Assembly: GCA_004123355.1 (NCBI GenBank)
Contig: SCHM01000002.1
Coordinates: 1,488,001-1,552,000 of the forward strand
Direction: 5' to 3'
Length of the DNA stretch: 64,000 nucleotides
Origin: Amphirosellinia nigrospora
Lineage: Eukaryota; Ascomycota; Sordariomycetes; Xylariales; Xylariaceae
Position 1 is the stretch's first letter. Each line of letters begins with the position of its first letter. The position numbers and the translations under genes were made by a program. Below the pieces are notes generated by a model. That model saw only the letters and a list, made by a program, of their open reading frames with translations. It searched no databases and had not been told where the DNA came from. Shown piece by piece: positions 1-12,126 of the stretch.

Positions 1-818
1 CCTTTGAACGGTTAGCATAGACACGCAACCCATATGAGTAGGGGCATGGAAGCGTACCAAGGCGTGTGTCTCGGCTTTCTGGAAATTGTAGCTTCGGTAC
101 AGGGGTTGAACCATGTGTCAAGAAAGAACTTGGCCCATTCACCATTTCTGAGGACTAGGCTACTCGTCGCCAGGCCGTCATTATCCTGCGTGATGACGAG
201 GTCGATGTCACGAGCCTTGAGGTGGGAGAAAGTCTTTATGATGCTCTCGGGCGGCACAATTGGATGATCCTTCAACATCATGTCTTCAAGCCTCTGGGCG
301 CCCATCACATGCTCTTCTACTTTGGAGTGGGGATTCATAATGAGTGCATGCTGATCGAGGTACCATATGTATTTGCAATCGGGGAATTTGGTGATGGCAT
401 GTCTCATGGCCACTAACTTGGACCAGGAAGCCGGTGCCCCTGATAAATCGTAGTCGCCCGCCTTGGCTATAAATGTGCCATATCCTAGAATATGTTAAAG
501 AAGTTGGATGGGGAACTATGGACAATGCTTACCATGCTTCTCTGCGTACTGTATCCTATTATCTTGGATATGTTTCGAGTATGCAGTATTGTCGTACTTG
601 TCGTCAAAAACAGTCACCACAACCACAGGCGGCTTGCCCGCTATGGGGTGAGGGCCCTTTGGTTTGGAGCCAGAAAAGAGCCATATAAAGCCGACGATAG
701 CCAGGCCGAACAGTATTATCGTCTTCAAATGGCTTCTCCGTATCACCGGCAGACGTGATCTGCGAGGCCGAAAGGGCGCGGGATGGGAATCTTTTCGCGG
801 TGGATAAGCGTAGTGCAT
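1..818 (-). CDS. GT34 alpha-1,6-mannosyltransferase-like protein (MNN10/GMA12 family), 3-prime end cut by window
   Basis: Golgi type II glycosyltransferase of the GMA12/MNN10 (GT34) family, expected to extend mannan chains from GDP-mannose. The ATG at 818 opens a short basic cytosolic tail followed by one membrane anchor near residues 32-48, then a luminal catalytic domain. Exon 1 is 533-818; a 48-nt intron (485-532) joins EKHG to YGTFIAKAGDYDLSG. WYLDQHALIMNP supplies the DxD-like metal/sugar-nucleotide site. Exon 2 runs to 58, where a donor, a GCTAAC branch site and an acceptor at 2-3 define a second intron, so the C-terminal third lies outside the window. Near 102-105 (a CCCC run on the coding strand) the frame slips: FFLDTWFNP is continued by LYRSYNFQKAETHAL only if one C is added. 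Family assignment is firm; the exact mannan step (MNN10 or MNN11 type) is not known. Confidence 0.85.
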
Positions 819-2273
819 CGTGCGGTTTGGCTCGTCACCTCGATGTAAGGAAAGCGGAACTCGGGCTAAACGGGATAGTCGAAAAAGTCACGGTTCGCTT
901 CAATATGCGACTCGTCGTATATACGTAACAATGGTTACACGTTCTCAGCCCGAAGGACTGCCGTGTGAGCACCGAAGCGAATGGGAGGGCTGGGTTTATC
1001 GGGTATGTGTTGTTGTTTGTCGAGTAAATAGTCGTCTTCGGCCCGGATAAAATCTGGTCGGGCAGCGCAAGCGATGTTTGAGTATCTCGAACCGCAAGTA
1101 GAGGACTGCGACAATTAACAGTGGACGGGCCGGAGCGGTGCATGTGACGGACGGACTGGTTAGATACACGCTTAAGACCTCGGCGGTCATCAAAGGGTAT
1201 GTATTAATTCATAAACTCAATAGATCGCCAGACACAAATACAATTCCGATCCGAAGAGAGATAGATGCGATAGATGCCGCAGGCATTTTAACGAGATCGC
1301 GGGAACAACTTGTCAAGGCCAAATTGCAGGGAGTCCAGATCCAAGGGTGGTGAACTGACTTGGCTCTATTAGGCACTGATAGACCGACAGGGGCAGCCGA
1401 TTGAGAAGGTCTCCACCGAGATTAGACTGCGCTACGGGGTTCATATGCCGCTGCCGGAATTGATCTCGTATCACATTGATCGCCAGGCACAATAGTCAAC
1501 CTTTACTTCAATCTTTACTTCAACCTGCTCCATGAAGCTATAAAACCTTGAGAAAATACTAAACGATATCCTAGCGGGGCTTAGGGACTTGGAGAGACGG
1601 CCAGTGTGAATGACACGGATAGCTATATCTACAGTAGCCCAAGTTCATAACTGTTTATACATGTTTCGGATGGCTGCAGCATGTCAAATGCTACTGTACT
1701 ATATCTTGCAGAAGTTACAAACACTACCTACCTAGGTACCTAAGCAGCTGTCGTTACGAGTTCCTATTCAACAAAGGGAACAGAACCTTATTCTTTAGTC
1801 ATTTGAACACCGTCCAAATACTCTATCTTCTACTAGTCACCGAAGAGTTAAGTTTATCATGTTCTAGTGAAAAGTAATATTAAATCTATATTCTGCTATA
1901 TGGACACCAGACGTTGAAACAATCAACTTAAGAATATATCAAGCTCTTCCAAAACACACCTCCACTCAGAAAGATGCCTAGAACGGCGAGGGTTGGTTAT
2001 ATCCATTTAAACAGCCCCGAAAGACTGACGTGAATACTTGGTAATATGCTTGACTTCCCAGAGTTACTGCTTGAGTATAGACAAGACGTCCGTACTCCAC
2101 AGCTAGATCCAGAGTATCAATCTCTGCACACAGACTAGTTGACAAGGCATGGAAGAGCAGCTTCTAGGCAACTTAAGAGTGTGCAACGAAATGGCATGGT
2201 ATCATTGCGGAATACTTGGTCAAAAAGGGAAAAAAAGGGAGGAACAGCGAGACGATCATTCATGAGATATTTC
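819..2273. other. Intergenic, 5-prime region of the mannosyltransferase and 3-prime region of the RING-CH gene
   Basis: No gene can be supported here. Long stretches are AT-rich, and there is a small ACCTAGGT-type repeat near 1725-1742. A GC-richer patch at about 1138-1497 is listed separately as a possible coding remnant. Confidence 0.6.
1138..1497 (+). other. Possible coding remnant, unidentified
   Basis: From ATG 1138 an open frame reads through to a hydrophilic stretch containing EIDAIDAAGILTRSREQLVK and stops at about 1353. A second frame from about 1370 reads ALIDRQGQPIEKVSTEIRLR and ends at a TAG near 1497. The two pieces could be one peptide if joined by a frame change or a very short intron. 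I recognise no family. Its amino-acid composition looks protein-like against the AT-rich surroundings, which is the only support; it may equally be chance. Confidence 0.2.
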
Positions 2274-3262
2274 CTAGTGGTTGCCGACATCATCGTCCTC
2301 GTCATCACTATCTTCATCAGTAGTCTGAACATTAGGATTTTCTGGCTGGCCCTATCGAGCGTCCGTTGAGTGTATTTCCTGGTAGCTTTCCACACAGTCT
2401 GTGTCACCTGTTAGTACATTGCTATAAAGGGGAGGTAGTCAACTTACATAGAGAAAGGTCAAGACACCAATGAGGACCAACGTCAAGTTGATATTTTCCA
2501 TCCTCTGTCGTCCTGTACCCGCTCTGCGGGCTCCTCCACTTACAATCCCACTGGTGCGTAGATTCCACCATTGCCAAGGGCTCATGGCAAGAAATGCCTT
2601 AACAAAGCCTAAAAGACCAAGTGAGAAAACACCTTTGAGTAAATGTTCAAACCATCCATCTACTTCGCTAAGGTCGATAACAGCTTCATCTGCAAATCTA
2701 CCGCCGGGAATGACTGAGTCTGTGATGGTGCCAACAGGGTCAAGCCAGAGGCCAAGGATAGGATCAGCGACAAAGCCAAGTATGAAAACGGTGACGAGGA
2801 GAATGGCCAGTGTCATCATCAGAGAGATGAACGGGCTTCGGAGTCGCTGGGCCCAGGACAGCCGCTCCATCCGGTATCGGTACTTGCAGATATCACAATT
2901 GTATCCCTTTGAAGGGTTCTCGTTCATCCAAAGCTTCAAGCATCCTTCATGCATATATTTGATAGAGCCTTTGCACAAGCACGGACTAATTAGTCGATCT
3001 CCATCTTCAGATATGTACTGCCTCCTCGGGCGCCGATTGCGGATTCCGCCAAGTACCCCAGCGTCTTCATATGTGGGAGGTACCCATTCCAGGCATATCC
3101 GACATTTCCGGCTGTGTTTTGGTTCGCCTTCTGCGTTGGTTCCGGGAGGCGATGTACGTCGCCTAGCACGGTCGTTGTTATGTGGAGAGGCGGAAGGGTT
3201 TTGAGGGGATCCAGGAGAAGGGGGGATATCCCCCAGCTCCAATTTGACGAAGCGGCTTGCAT
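2274..3262 (-). CDS. RING-CH (MARCH-type) membrane E3 ubiquitin ligase
   Basis: Membrane-embedded E3 ligase of the RING-CH/MARCH class. An N-terminal disordered basic segment precedes the C4HC3 RING-CH domain: CRICLEW, then CLCKGSIKYMHEGCL, then CDICKYRY, roughly residues 55-135. Three hydrophobic segments follow (around LMMTLAILLVTVFILGF, GVFSLGLLGFVKAFLAM and NLTLVLIGVLTFLY). The best start is ATG 3262 (MQAASSNWSW), which enters the domain frame if the C run at 3230-3234 (G run on the coding strand) is one base longer. Exon 1 is 2448-3262. A 40-nt intron with a TACTAAC-like branch leads to exon 2 at 2274-2407, whose acidic tail (QTTDEDSDDEDDDVG) is reached if the A run at 2338-2341 is one base longer. 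With both adjustments the CDS is exactly 317 codons including stop. Substrates cannot be inferred. Confidence 0.85.
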
Positions 3263-4225
3263 TGTGGACGGTAAGCTGTAGGGCCAGCTCAAGACAGGTA
3301 GTTCAAGAAGAATGAGATTCAAAACAGTGAAAGCTGTTGATCCGTATCGGGCTGGTAAGCTGATAACGGCTATATTTGACTGGGGAATTTGAAAAGCAAG
3401 AACACACGACAGTTGAACATGTGCAGACTCGGCGCAGATATTAATAATGTAGGGCTGAAGTAGCCGAAGTACAAACCATTGTTCGCCTGAGCCGCGCTCA
3501 AAGGCCACGTGTGATCCTGATTAGTAGGCTCTAGTCGCGGCTCAAAGACTTGGCGAAACTTGAGGAACCCGAAGAATGGTAAAATGACCAACCAAAGACT
3601 CACGAGGAGGTTCAACCTCGTCCTAGCTAACAAAGCGTGCAAGGAAACTCGAAACACAATCGAATAGTGGCCCTTAGAAGAAACCTGTGTCGCCTAGTTC
3701 GCTTGTTCCTCTATAACAATAAGCGAAAATGAAGCAGAAGAAGTTGTCCAATAAGAAAAGTGAAGGTGATTGTCAGGCAGGCCTGACTCCTTAGTTTGGA
3801 ACATTCGATGTGAAAGCCAGAGCCTGAATGATCATTATACAGTACAAAGGTAAGTGAAAAATGAAAGCTGCTAATGGGGAAAGCCCAAAAAAATCACACC
3901 CAACTCCAGAATGGGGTGGTCCACTTTTTATTGCTTAACTAATACAGGTAGCTGCTGTCAGTGGTACACTAAAAACAGGTACCTGGGTACTCTGCTATGA
4001 GGTAAGGCGGGTGGGTAGCTGTACTGCGACTGGAGCTTTGACGCGCACTGGCGATGCCTGGAGATCGGAAGCTGGTAAAGCAAGCAGACCACACCAGCTC
4101 TATCAAGCAAGGCTACACAGCCGCGTGCACCTCATTCTTCAACCAAAAACACCCCCAAACTAGACATTCGCCTACTTCTATAGCCTCGAAACTTCCGATC
4201 TTCCTCTTCCTCTATCTAGGTAGCC
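3263..4225. other. Shared upstream region of the RING-CH and proteasome genes
   Basis: Divergent intergenic region. It holds open frames without family signal (for example a GTG-initiated hydrophobic frame at 3370-3657) and a few ACCTGGGTAC/CTAGGTAG repeat fragments (3975-3990, 4214-4223). No regulatory element could be assigned. Confidence 0.55.
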
Positions 4226-5335
4226 ATGGCAGACCGCTACTCATTCTCGTTGACCACTTTTTCCCCAAGGTAGACTCACTGCCCTTGCCAGCACCTGGCC
4301 GCCGTTTGATCCAGCCCAGCTAATTAGTTATATGACAGTGGGAAGCTCGTACAGATTGGTACGTCTTTCTTTGGTCGTATCCTCGATGCATGCACCTGAT
4401 ATCTGTAGAGAAGTGTCCGGCCGGCTATGACGGTGCTAACAGCGCGGGGAAACAATAGAGTATGCTCTAAACGCCGTCAACCAGGGTGTGACAGCCCTTG
4501 GCATCAAAGGTGAGCCTATCCGCCAGTTCATGCTGTTTCTTAGCCGTATTAACCGTAGCAGCCACCAATGGTATCGTCCTAGCGACGGAGAAGAAGTCAT
4601 CGTCGCCGCTTACCGACCCCGCCTCCCTCTCCAAGATCAGTCTCATCACTCCCAACATCGGCATGGTATACGCTGGCATGGGCCCAGATTACCGAGTCTT
4701 GGTCGACAAGGCCCGCAAAGTCTCCCATACCAACTACAAGCGGGTTTATAACGAGTACCCTCCCACCCGCATATTAGTGCAAGACGTTGCGCGGGTTATG
4801 CAAGAGGCGACACAATCTGGTGGTGTTCGACCCTACGGTGTCAGTCTCCTGATTGCCGGCTGGGACGAGGGTATCCTGCCGGATGAGCAAGCTGCCGTGG
4901 AGGCCGAGACGCCCGAGGGTGAGAAGAAGCCCACTGGCAAGACCGGCGGAATACTCAAAGGCGGCCCTATGCTTTATCAAGTCGACCCCTCGGGAGCTTA
5001 CTATCCCTGGAAAGCCACCGCCATCGGCAAGAGTGCCACCACTGCCAAGACATTTCTAGAGAAGAGATATACCGACGGCCTCGAACTAGAAGACGCCGTA
5101 CACATTGCATTGCTAACACTGAAGGAGACGATTGAGGGAGAGATGAATGGAGAGACGATTGAAATCGGTACGCTTCTTCCGCACTCTTAATGATGGCGTT
5201 TGCTAACAATTACAAGGTATCGTTGGACCACCCGCAGATCATCTCCTCGGCGTTGAGGGTGTCGAGGGCGCGACAGGTCCTCGCTTCCGGAAGTTAACAC
5301 CACAAGAAATTGAGGATTACTTGACGAACCTGTGA
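4226..5335 (+). CDS. PRE8: 20S proteasome subunit alpha type 2
   Basis: Alpha2 subunit of the 20S proteasome outer ring, in cytosol and nucleus. Five exons: 4226-4269, 4339-4358, 4459-4509, 4559-5167 and 5217-5335, all with GT-AG introns. They give [20 protein letters not shown], the N-terminal alpha signature that forms the gate, then [20 protein letters not shown] and the conserved alpha core ending [10 protein letters not shown]. Predicted length is 280 residues, longer than yeast or human alpha2 because of a charged loop around [13 protein letters not shown]. The reading frame is intact throughout, including two very short 5-prime exons, unlike many neighbours. Identity is certain from the N-terminal motif and the [20 protein letters not shown] block. 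Confidence 0.97.
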
Positions 5336-5487
5336 TCAAAGGCGCTCTAGACTCCGCGCAATGTTACATGTATCACACATATCAGCATCATAGAGGGCTA
5401 AGATGGACTTGCTAAGTAGGACAAGCATTCTTTGTCACGATAAAAGAGCTTCGCTGTCCTGCTTTGACACCTACAATAGCCTCTTCC

Positions 5488-6482
5488 CTAAGAGACAAGA
5501 GGACCTTTTCCCACCGGGGTACTCTCCAATGGCACTCCGAGCTGGCCATTGGTATTCTCGCCAATGATATACACATCATTATCCGTAGTTAAAACAATCA
5601 TGTGCGTTTCGCCCACCGAGCAATCTAGTACATCGTGTTCCTCCACATCTACCGGACTAGGACTGCTTCGTAGCGTATCAAGCATTAATCGGCGTGCCGG
5701 ATGACCGCCCCAGCCATACAGATCGTGGCCGTCGGTCAAGGCGAGCGCTATATACCCACCCGCTGCAATTTTCTTAATCTTCCCTGAAGGTAAGTTCTCC
5801 AAGTCCTCCACAAGACCAGGCCTTTCTGCCGGGCTACGAAATGTCAACTATTAGATCTCAACAAAACATAATGTCTGGTCTTCCTCACCTAGAAGTTGTA
5901 ACCTCCCTTCCTAGAGTAGCACTGTATCGCTCATCACCCCACGTCCACACTTGGCCATCCCTCGACAGGGCTACAAAACCTGTCTCGCAGGCCACTAATT
6001 GGATGACGTTGCGCATGCCGGAGAATGTTTGGCTCTTTTCTACCTCACTGTACCGAAGCAGAGTGGTGTACTGGACAATTGAATCATGCCCATCGTATAC
6101 TTCACTTTGGTCAGTAAGAGTGGCTTGCCTACAAGAGTGTGTAGAAACCGACTTGCAACAACTCCGTTCCCCGCAACAGCAGCGGTGGGAGACAGCAGCT
6201 TCTGTGTATGCTCTAGCTTAAGAGCCTCGTCTACACAGCCAGCATATCGTAATCCAGCAGTAGTATTGACTTGTCATATATAGTTATTAGACACAGAACT
6301 TAGGCCACGGCAACATTCCCACTCACCCACGGTATAAGTTAGGGACGCACACATAATCTCGATAAGCTCGTCTGAGAGTATTTTTTGGAAGGATGCGATA
6401 TCGTCTGGTTCCTTGCATGAAACTTCAAAGGATGAGAATTCTAGTTGCCCCAGGCATTGAAGCCGGCGGCGTACAAATTCAT
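5488..6482 (-). CDS. RCC1-repeat (alpha-tubulin suppressor-like) protein
   Basis: Beta-propeller protein of the RCC1 superfamily, a small fungal type beginning MNLYAAGFNAWGQLEF. Repeats are visible in GFVALSRDGQVWTWGDERY, GYIALALTDGHDLYGWGGH and ETHMIVLTTDNDVYIIGENT. Exons are 6327-6482, 5889-6269 and 5488-5833. Both introns are GT-AG; the first uses GTGAGT and the second ends CGTAG. Two G runs on the coding strand (opposite 6448-6451 and 6169-6172) are each one base short for the frame. With them restored the CDS is exactly 295 codons including stop. RCC1-like proteins of this size often act as regulators of small GTPases or as substrate receptors, but the sequence does not say which. It lies tail-to-tail with PRE8 at 150 bp. 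Confidence 0.82.
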
Positions 6483-7009
6483 GTTCTATTATGATTGGTT
6501 TATTGATGTTTGCGTTTGTGCTCCCTTGGTACTTAATGTACGAAGAGATTCGGGCATTTTTCTATTGGTGCATACAGTGTATACACTGTCTGCCTCTTAC
6601 TGTACGGTATTACAGCCCAGTCCAAAGCAGCCCAGTCTTCATCTTCCAGCATGCAAAGGTGTAACCTCGTTGCCTAAGTAGGTATGCACCAAGTCTCACG
6701 GTTTTATCACTCATTGCGAAAAACCAAAGTTAAGGGATAACCCATAATCACAAGCCGCTTACTTAGTCCAAGTTCTGCTATGACGCTTGCATTTAGCAAA
6801 ATATCATAAAACTTGGGCCCCTCTGCCTCCAGCCTTGCCCTGCTAACCTTCATCGTCAATAATTGATGCCCAAGTATCTCGAGACGTGCTTTTAGGTGTC
6901 TCGCCACCTCGAAACTTTACTTTAAGCCGTTGCCACTATCGCAGCCTACACTGCCACTCAGCTTTGAAGGACCTAACAAGAGCCGACTTTATGGGCCCTA
7001 GTTACTGAG
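6483..7009. other. Shared upstream region of the RCC1-like gene and DCL2
   Basis: Divergent promoter interval of about 530 bp. A minus-strand open frame at 6707-6907 shows no family signal. Nothing else is assignable. Confidence 0.5.
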
Positions 7010-10000
7010 ATGTACTCACCTATGCACGGCGTTGTTACGCCAGCGACCGAAGATGATAACTATTCAAGTGACGAAGACTTAAGCTCTCTTGACCTTACTC
7101 CTACCCCTAAGGATGTATCCGATCATGTCTCTGAATTTGTTGATGAAGCACGTATCACATCTTCTAGCGTCGATACTCCTAATGAAGACATAGACGAGAA
7201 TATAGTTATTCACGCTCGGGCGTACCAAACGGAGATGTTTGAGAAAAGCCTCAAGCAGAACATCATTGTTGCAGTACGTCAAATTTTGCTAGCTATCTGT
7301 GACCTAGACTCCTAACACGTGCCACAGATGGATACAGGAAGTGGCAAGACACAGGTGTTAGTCATTATCGAGCATTTTGCATAAGAGTTCAACACACCAC
7401 TAATTTCCTACAACTTTCGTGTATGGGTAGCTTAATAATTATGATGGTGTAGTGCGGTGCTCCGCATCCAGGCCGAACTCGAGAACTGCTCAGACAAGGT
7501 TAGAATTGTACCATTAAATCGATTTAATCAGGCTGACCTGTGTATCAAGATAATTTGGTTTCTCGCCCCCACTGTTGCCCTGTGTCAGCAACAATTCCGA
7601 GTGCTAAAGTCTCAAATCGGGGCGGCCCAGATCAAGCTCCTTAGTGGCGCCGACGGTGTCGATACTTGGTCCGATACCCGCATCTGGGATGATTACCTGA
7701 AGAATGTTCGTGTTGTGGTGTCAACTTATCAGGTACTTCTTGATGCCATAACGCACGCGTTCGTGCAGTTCAGCCGACTCTGCCTTATAGTCTTCGATGA
7801 AGGTGAGCATATCGACAGCTTTATAGATCGTCTGCCAGATTAACGTGTATATAGCACATAACTGCGTCAAGAAGCATCCCGGAAGCAAGATCATGGAGCG
7901 ATATCGCATACACAAGAACAATGGCATGCCATGCCCAGCGATACTTGGCCTCACGGCTAGTCCTATCATGAGGTCAAACCTTGAAGGCATTGAGATAATA
8001 GAGCAGACATTGGATGCTGTATGCCAAACTCCTACCATCCACAAGGAAGAGCTCCTGTCAACAGTAAAGCAACCGGTCTTGTCATCTATAACCGTTCCCG
8101 AATTTGGCGATCGCCCTTCCACGAACAGCATGATTAGCCTGGCGAAAGCCTGTATGAGCCTTGATATTTACCAGGACCCATACATATTACGACTTCGAAG
8201 TGAAGGGACCGAGAAGAGTTTATACAAGCTTAAGAAGGCACTGGAAAAAAGAGACACTTATACCATAAAGCAGATGCAATCCTTATACCACAAATGCACA
8301 GAACTTCATCAAGAACTAGGTCCTTGGGCTTCCGACTACTTCATCTACGAGGCTATAACCCGTTTTTAGAATCAATTGATCAAAGTCTCACTTGGTTCGA
8401 GACGTGGGACACGGCGGAAAAGCAGTATATTTCTACTATACTCCGACAGGTCGACATCAAGTTGCCGCGGCCATTGGGAGACGCTACCGAGCTCGACTTG
8501 TCTAATAAATTCATTGCTCTCGTTCAAGAGCTACAATCAGCACCAGACGATACCCGCTGTATTATCTTTGCACTAGAAACAGTTACTGTCGCCATGTTAG
8601 CTCGCATGCTATCTTCAACTACATCAGTTAGCAACCGCTTCCGAGTTGGTACTATGATCGGGTAACCATGCGCAACACAAACGAGACATTGGAGATCTCA
8701 ACAACACGAGGGATAATTTAGATCTAGAAGACTTCAGAACGGGCAAGCTGAATCTACTTATCGCCACTAGCGTTGCAGAGGAGGGTATTGACGTTCCTGC
8801 CTGCAACTTGGTTATTTGCTTGAACGCGCCACCAAATGTGAAGTCTTTCATTCAAAGGCGAGGAAGAGCAAGGATGGAGAACTCAAGAATCGTCCTACTA
8901 ACGGAAGGGTCTGTAAATCAACACGATGTATGGGTGGAATTGGAGATTATGATGAAGGAGTGCATCGAAGACGATACGAGAATTGCTCGTGAACTAGCAG
9001 AACTCGAAGAACTAGATGCTAACCAAGGTATTCCCCCTTGAGAATCCCTCACACTGGAGCCCAGCTCGATTTCGACCAAGCTAAATCGCATCTCGAACAC
9101 TTCTGTCTAAAGATGACATCTAGACAATACATCGACCACCGCCCTTTTTATATTTCGGAAAAAATTGACAGTTCTTCCGATAGCCCCCAACATTCAGTGC
9201 AGTAGTCCACCTACCGCCATCACTGCCCCGGTCTATCAGCCGGGTGAAAGCCTCAGGCAATGGTACTCAGAGAAGAACGCCTTCAAAGACGCGGCGTTCC
9301 AAGCTTTTAAAGCAGTCTACGAAGCTGGCCTAGTTAATGATAGCCTAATGCCACTAATAGATGATATTTTAGAGGGCATCGAGACACGAAGTTCAATAAT
9401 TGAGGTTAATGATCTCTGGAGGCCATGGCGGGAAGTTGCTCAGTTATGGGGACAATGTAACGAGCGAGTGCAGCGCGAGCTTCTTTTGAAAGATGGGGAT
9501 AGAGTGATCGCCAGGTTCCAAGCATCGCTTCCCTGTCATTTCCCGAAGCTGCCCACATTCAACATTTACTGGGACAAGGATAATACGTGGACAGTCGAAA
9601 CAAGCGAGCATGCCAACCTAATCACGGTGCCTCCCTTGAAAGAAGATCAGAGTGCAGCTTTGATCGATTTAGCATATGGCCACCGCTGGCCAGTTGAGGA
9701 CTCGGCGCACATCTTGCATCTCCAATCCACTGAGCAAATCGCGTTTCGCCAGCACGTGGGAAAGCGAGCGGCCGAGAAAAGCGCTCTTGATCCCGAGTTC
9801 GTGGTTCGAAACAAAACTGGAAGGCCTCACTTGTTTATAGAATGGTTGCCTTGCAAGCCGTCCCTGGAGTTGATAGCACGTATTGAAAAGGATGCGCGGG
9901 ATGACCCAGAAGACGTCCCATGGTTGGCTGTCGATAATTGGCCACGGCGTCAGACTTACTTCATCCCTTCCAGATTCTCCGAAGCCAGACAAGCGATACC

Positions 10001-11592
10001 CCCGTGTACTACCTGTATCACACTGTACGCTGGATGCCATCGACCGTTCCAAAGCCTACTTTGGCACCATCATTCCGTCGATCATTCATATGCTCGAGAT
10101 TTACCTCATTGCAGAGGAGTTATGCCGCACCATCCTAGAAAAAGTTGGCTTTTCTGATACTTCGCTTGTCGTAACCGCCATCAGCTCGCGTGCCGCCCGT
10201 GAAACATCTGACTATGAGACACTTGAATTCTTGGGAGATTCGGTCTTAAAGATTCTAGCGACGGTGTCCGTCATGATCCAGCGTAAGTCTAGTAGTTCTC
10301 TTTTGTAATCGCTGTGCTGATCTACGTGGTAGGCCCAAACTACCCAGAGGGATACCTCTCCGCGATGAAAGATCGAATCGTGGCGAACTCCCGGCTATCT
10401 CGTGCCTCGGTTGAGAAGGGGCTCGATAGATTTATCTTAACAAAGCCATTCACGGGTCAAAAGTGGCGGCCCCTCTATATTAAAGACTTAGTTTCTTGCG
10501 AAGATGAGCCCTTGGCCAAAAGGGAAATGTCGACAAAAACTCTTGCAGATGTCGTCGAGTCGTTAGTTGGGGCTGCGTTTATAGACGGAGGCATACCAAA
10601 AGCCATAGCTTTGCCTGCGCATCTTTCTACCAGAAGTAGTGGCATGACTTGACCGATGCCCACACGATACTTTCTGACAGAAAAGACATCATCACGCAGT
10701 TGCGGCCCGACTATGAGCCCTTGGAAGAACTCATTGGCTATAGATTCCGCAACAAAGCCCTGTTGATGGAGGCCCTAACACATGCCTCCTGGAGTCTTAG
10801 TACATCCACAGACGTTTGTATGGAGCGACTTGAATTTCTCGGTGACCCGATACTAGACAGCATCATTGTATCGGCGCTATGGACGCATGAAGGAGAACTC
10901 TCAAACAATCAGATGCATCTTCTACGCACGGCATCCGTCAACGCTGACTTGCTTGGCTTCCTGGTTATGGAGTGGTGTACTACACAAGAGATCACTGAAA
11001 TCTCGCCAACTGATCTCACTACTGTTGTTACTCAGAAATCAGTACCTTTCTGGAAGTATATGAGACAGAGTTCTGGCCACATCGTTGGCGTCCAACGAGC
11101 CGCAGAAGAGCGGCACAGAGCAGAGAGAGAAGCGATCCTCGACGATATAGCGCGCAGCAACGAATACCCCTGGGCTAAGCTCGCCCATATCGACACCCCC
11201 AAATTCTTCTCTGACATGTTTGAGAGTCTTATCGGTGCCGTGTGGGTTGATTCAGGTTCTATGGAGATATGCACAGATATCGTGGAACGGATTGGAATTT
11301 TGCCCTACTTGAGACGTATGCAAGCCGATAATAGCTTCCAAGTTCAACATCCTAAGGGCAAGCTCGGCGAGTTGGTTGGTAGAGGTGGGAAAAAGGTCAG
11401 GTATGAGACAGAGGTGCGGATTGAAGCCGGTGCAAAAGACCTGTTCTGTAAAATCTTTATCGACGACCAGCTTTTCATAGAAGTGAATGGTGGGTTAACC
11501 CCGAGGAGGTCATGACGAAGGCGGCTCACGAAGCATATCATAGGCTGGTTGACGGAGTAAATGAATTTGGGGATGGGGAAATGACTGGATGA
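7010..11592 (+). CDS. dcl2: Dicer-like protein 2 (RNA silencing endonuclease)
   Basis: Large RNase III enzyme that cuts double-stranded RNA into small RNAs; fungal DCL2 is mainly antiviral and anti-transposon. Exons: 7010-7273, 7328-7356, 7453-7498, 7550-7802, 7855-10282 and 10333-11592. Order: helicase ATP site MDTGSGKTQ, DEAH box split by an intron (DE/AHN), LGLTASP, the second helicase half with ATSVAEEGIDVPACNLV and QRRGRAR, a Dicer dimerisation domain around NAFKDAAFQAFKAVYEAGLV, RNase IIIa (ETLEFLGDSVLK) and RNase IIIb (ERLEFLGDPILD), then GELVGRGGKKVRYE. Key acidic residues of both RNase III sites are present. No PAZ domain is obvious, as usual for this class. About eight single-base slips occur (near 8365, 8661, 9035, 9162, 10001, 10611, 10641, 11500). 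Allowing for them gives exactly 1426 codons including stop, the normal DCL2 size, so sequence error is favoured over decay. One intron uses the donor GTTAGT (7357). Confidence 0.93.
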
Positions 11593-11791
11593 TTTCATGA
11601 CCAGCGAGGATTTCAAGTACTTCCGATAGATTCGTTTTCACACTTTTTAGGATACTACTTTATACGTCGGCGAATGTACTGAATTACTGCATACCCAACA
11701 GTGATAACAACATTATGTGAACAGGCGTGTAGGAGATCAATCACAATTTTTTGTCTATCGTTCTACATAGGATAGGAAGATCCTATGACAG

Positions 11792-12091
11792 CTATGATCT
11801 GAGACTATCCTGCCTCTGATTTCGTATTAGAAACACCTCGTAGGGGATGAAAAGCGCAAAACCCAACGCAACGAGTAGTGATGTGACATCTCCCTCTGAG
11901 GATGTCTTGACCACCCACCAGATCAAAGAAGAGAATCCAGCCTCAAACCCCAACAACCTGAAAACCGGATGTTCTGGTTCGGCTAACCTACGCACGTGCC
12001 TTGCAAGATATCCCACAAACGTTGCGGTGATGTCTCGTTCTAGACCATGCCATGTTATGCAGTCCACCTCGTACAGCGCAGCTCTATCCAT
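11792..12091 (-). CDS. Small predicted membrane protein, unidentified
   Basis: An uninterrupted 99-residue frame from ATG 12091. The N-terminal half is hydrophilic (MDRAALYEVDCITWHGLERD). The C-terminal half has two hydrophobic segments, about LLGFEAGFSSLIWWVV and SLLVALGFALFIPYEVFLI, followed by a basic end. This looks like a two-pass membrane hairpin. It is convergent with DCL2, 199 bp away. I recognise no family. The alternative is a chance frame, but a strongly biphasic hydrophobicity pattern in an ATG-initiated frame argues for a real gene. Confidence 0.45.
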   Translation of the reverse strand: MDRAALYEVDCITWHGLERDITATFVGYLARHVRRLAEPEHPVFRLLGFEAGFSSLIWWVVKTSSEGDVTSLLVALGFALFIPYEVFLIRNQRQDSLRS

Positions 12092-12126
12092 CTTCTCTTA
12101 GTTTCCCCGTTAACCCCTCCCAGCTG

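Noticed and set aside
2470-3204. 244-residue plus-strand open frame
   Set aside because: Lies wholly opposite the RING-CH gene and has no family motif; an antisense shadow.
3370-3657. 95-residue hydrophobic minus-strand frame
   Set aside because: Starts at GTG rather than ATG, no conserved motif, sits in the divergent promoter region.
4054-4323. 89-residue plus-strand frame over the PRE8 start
   Set aside because: Different frame from the proteasome exons; covers 5-prime leader, exon 1 and intron 1.
7010-11592. DCL2 as a pseudogene
   Set aside because: Same kind and density of slips as in essential neighbours; all catalytic motifs kept; balanced length is exact.
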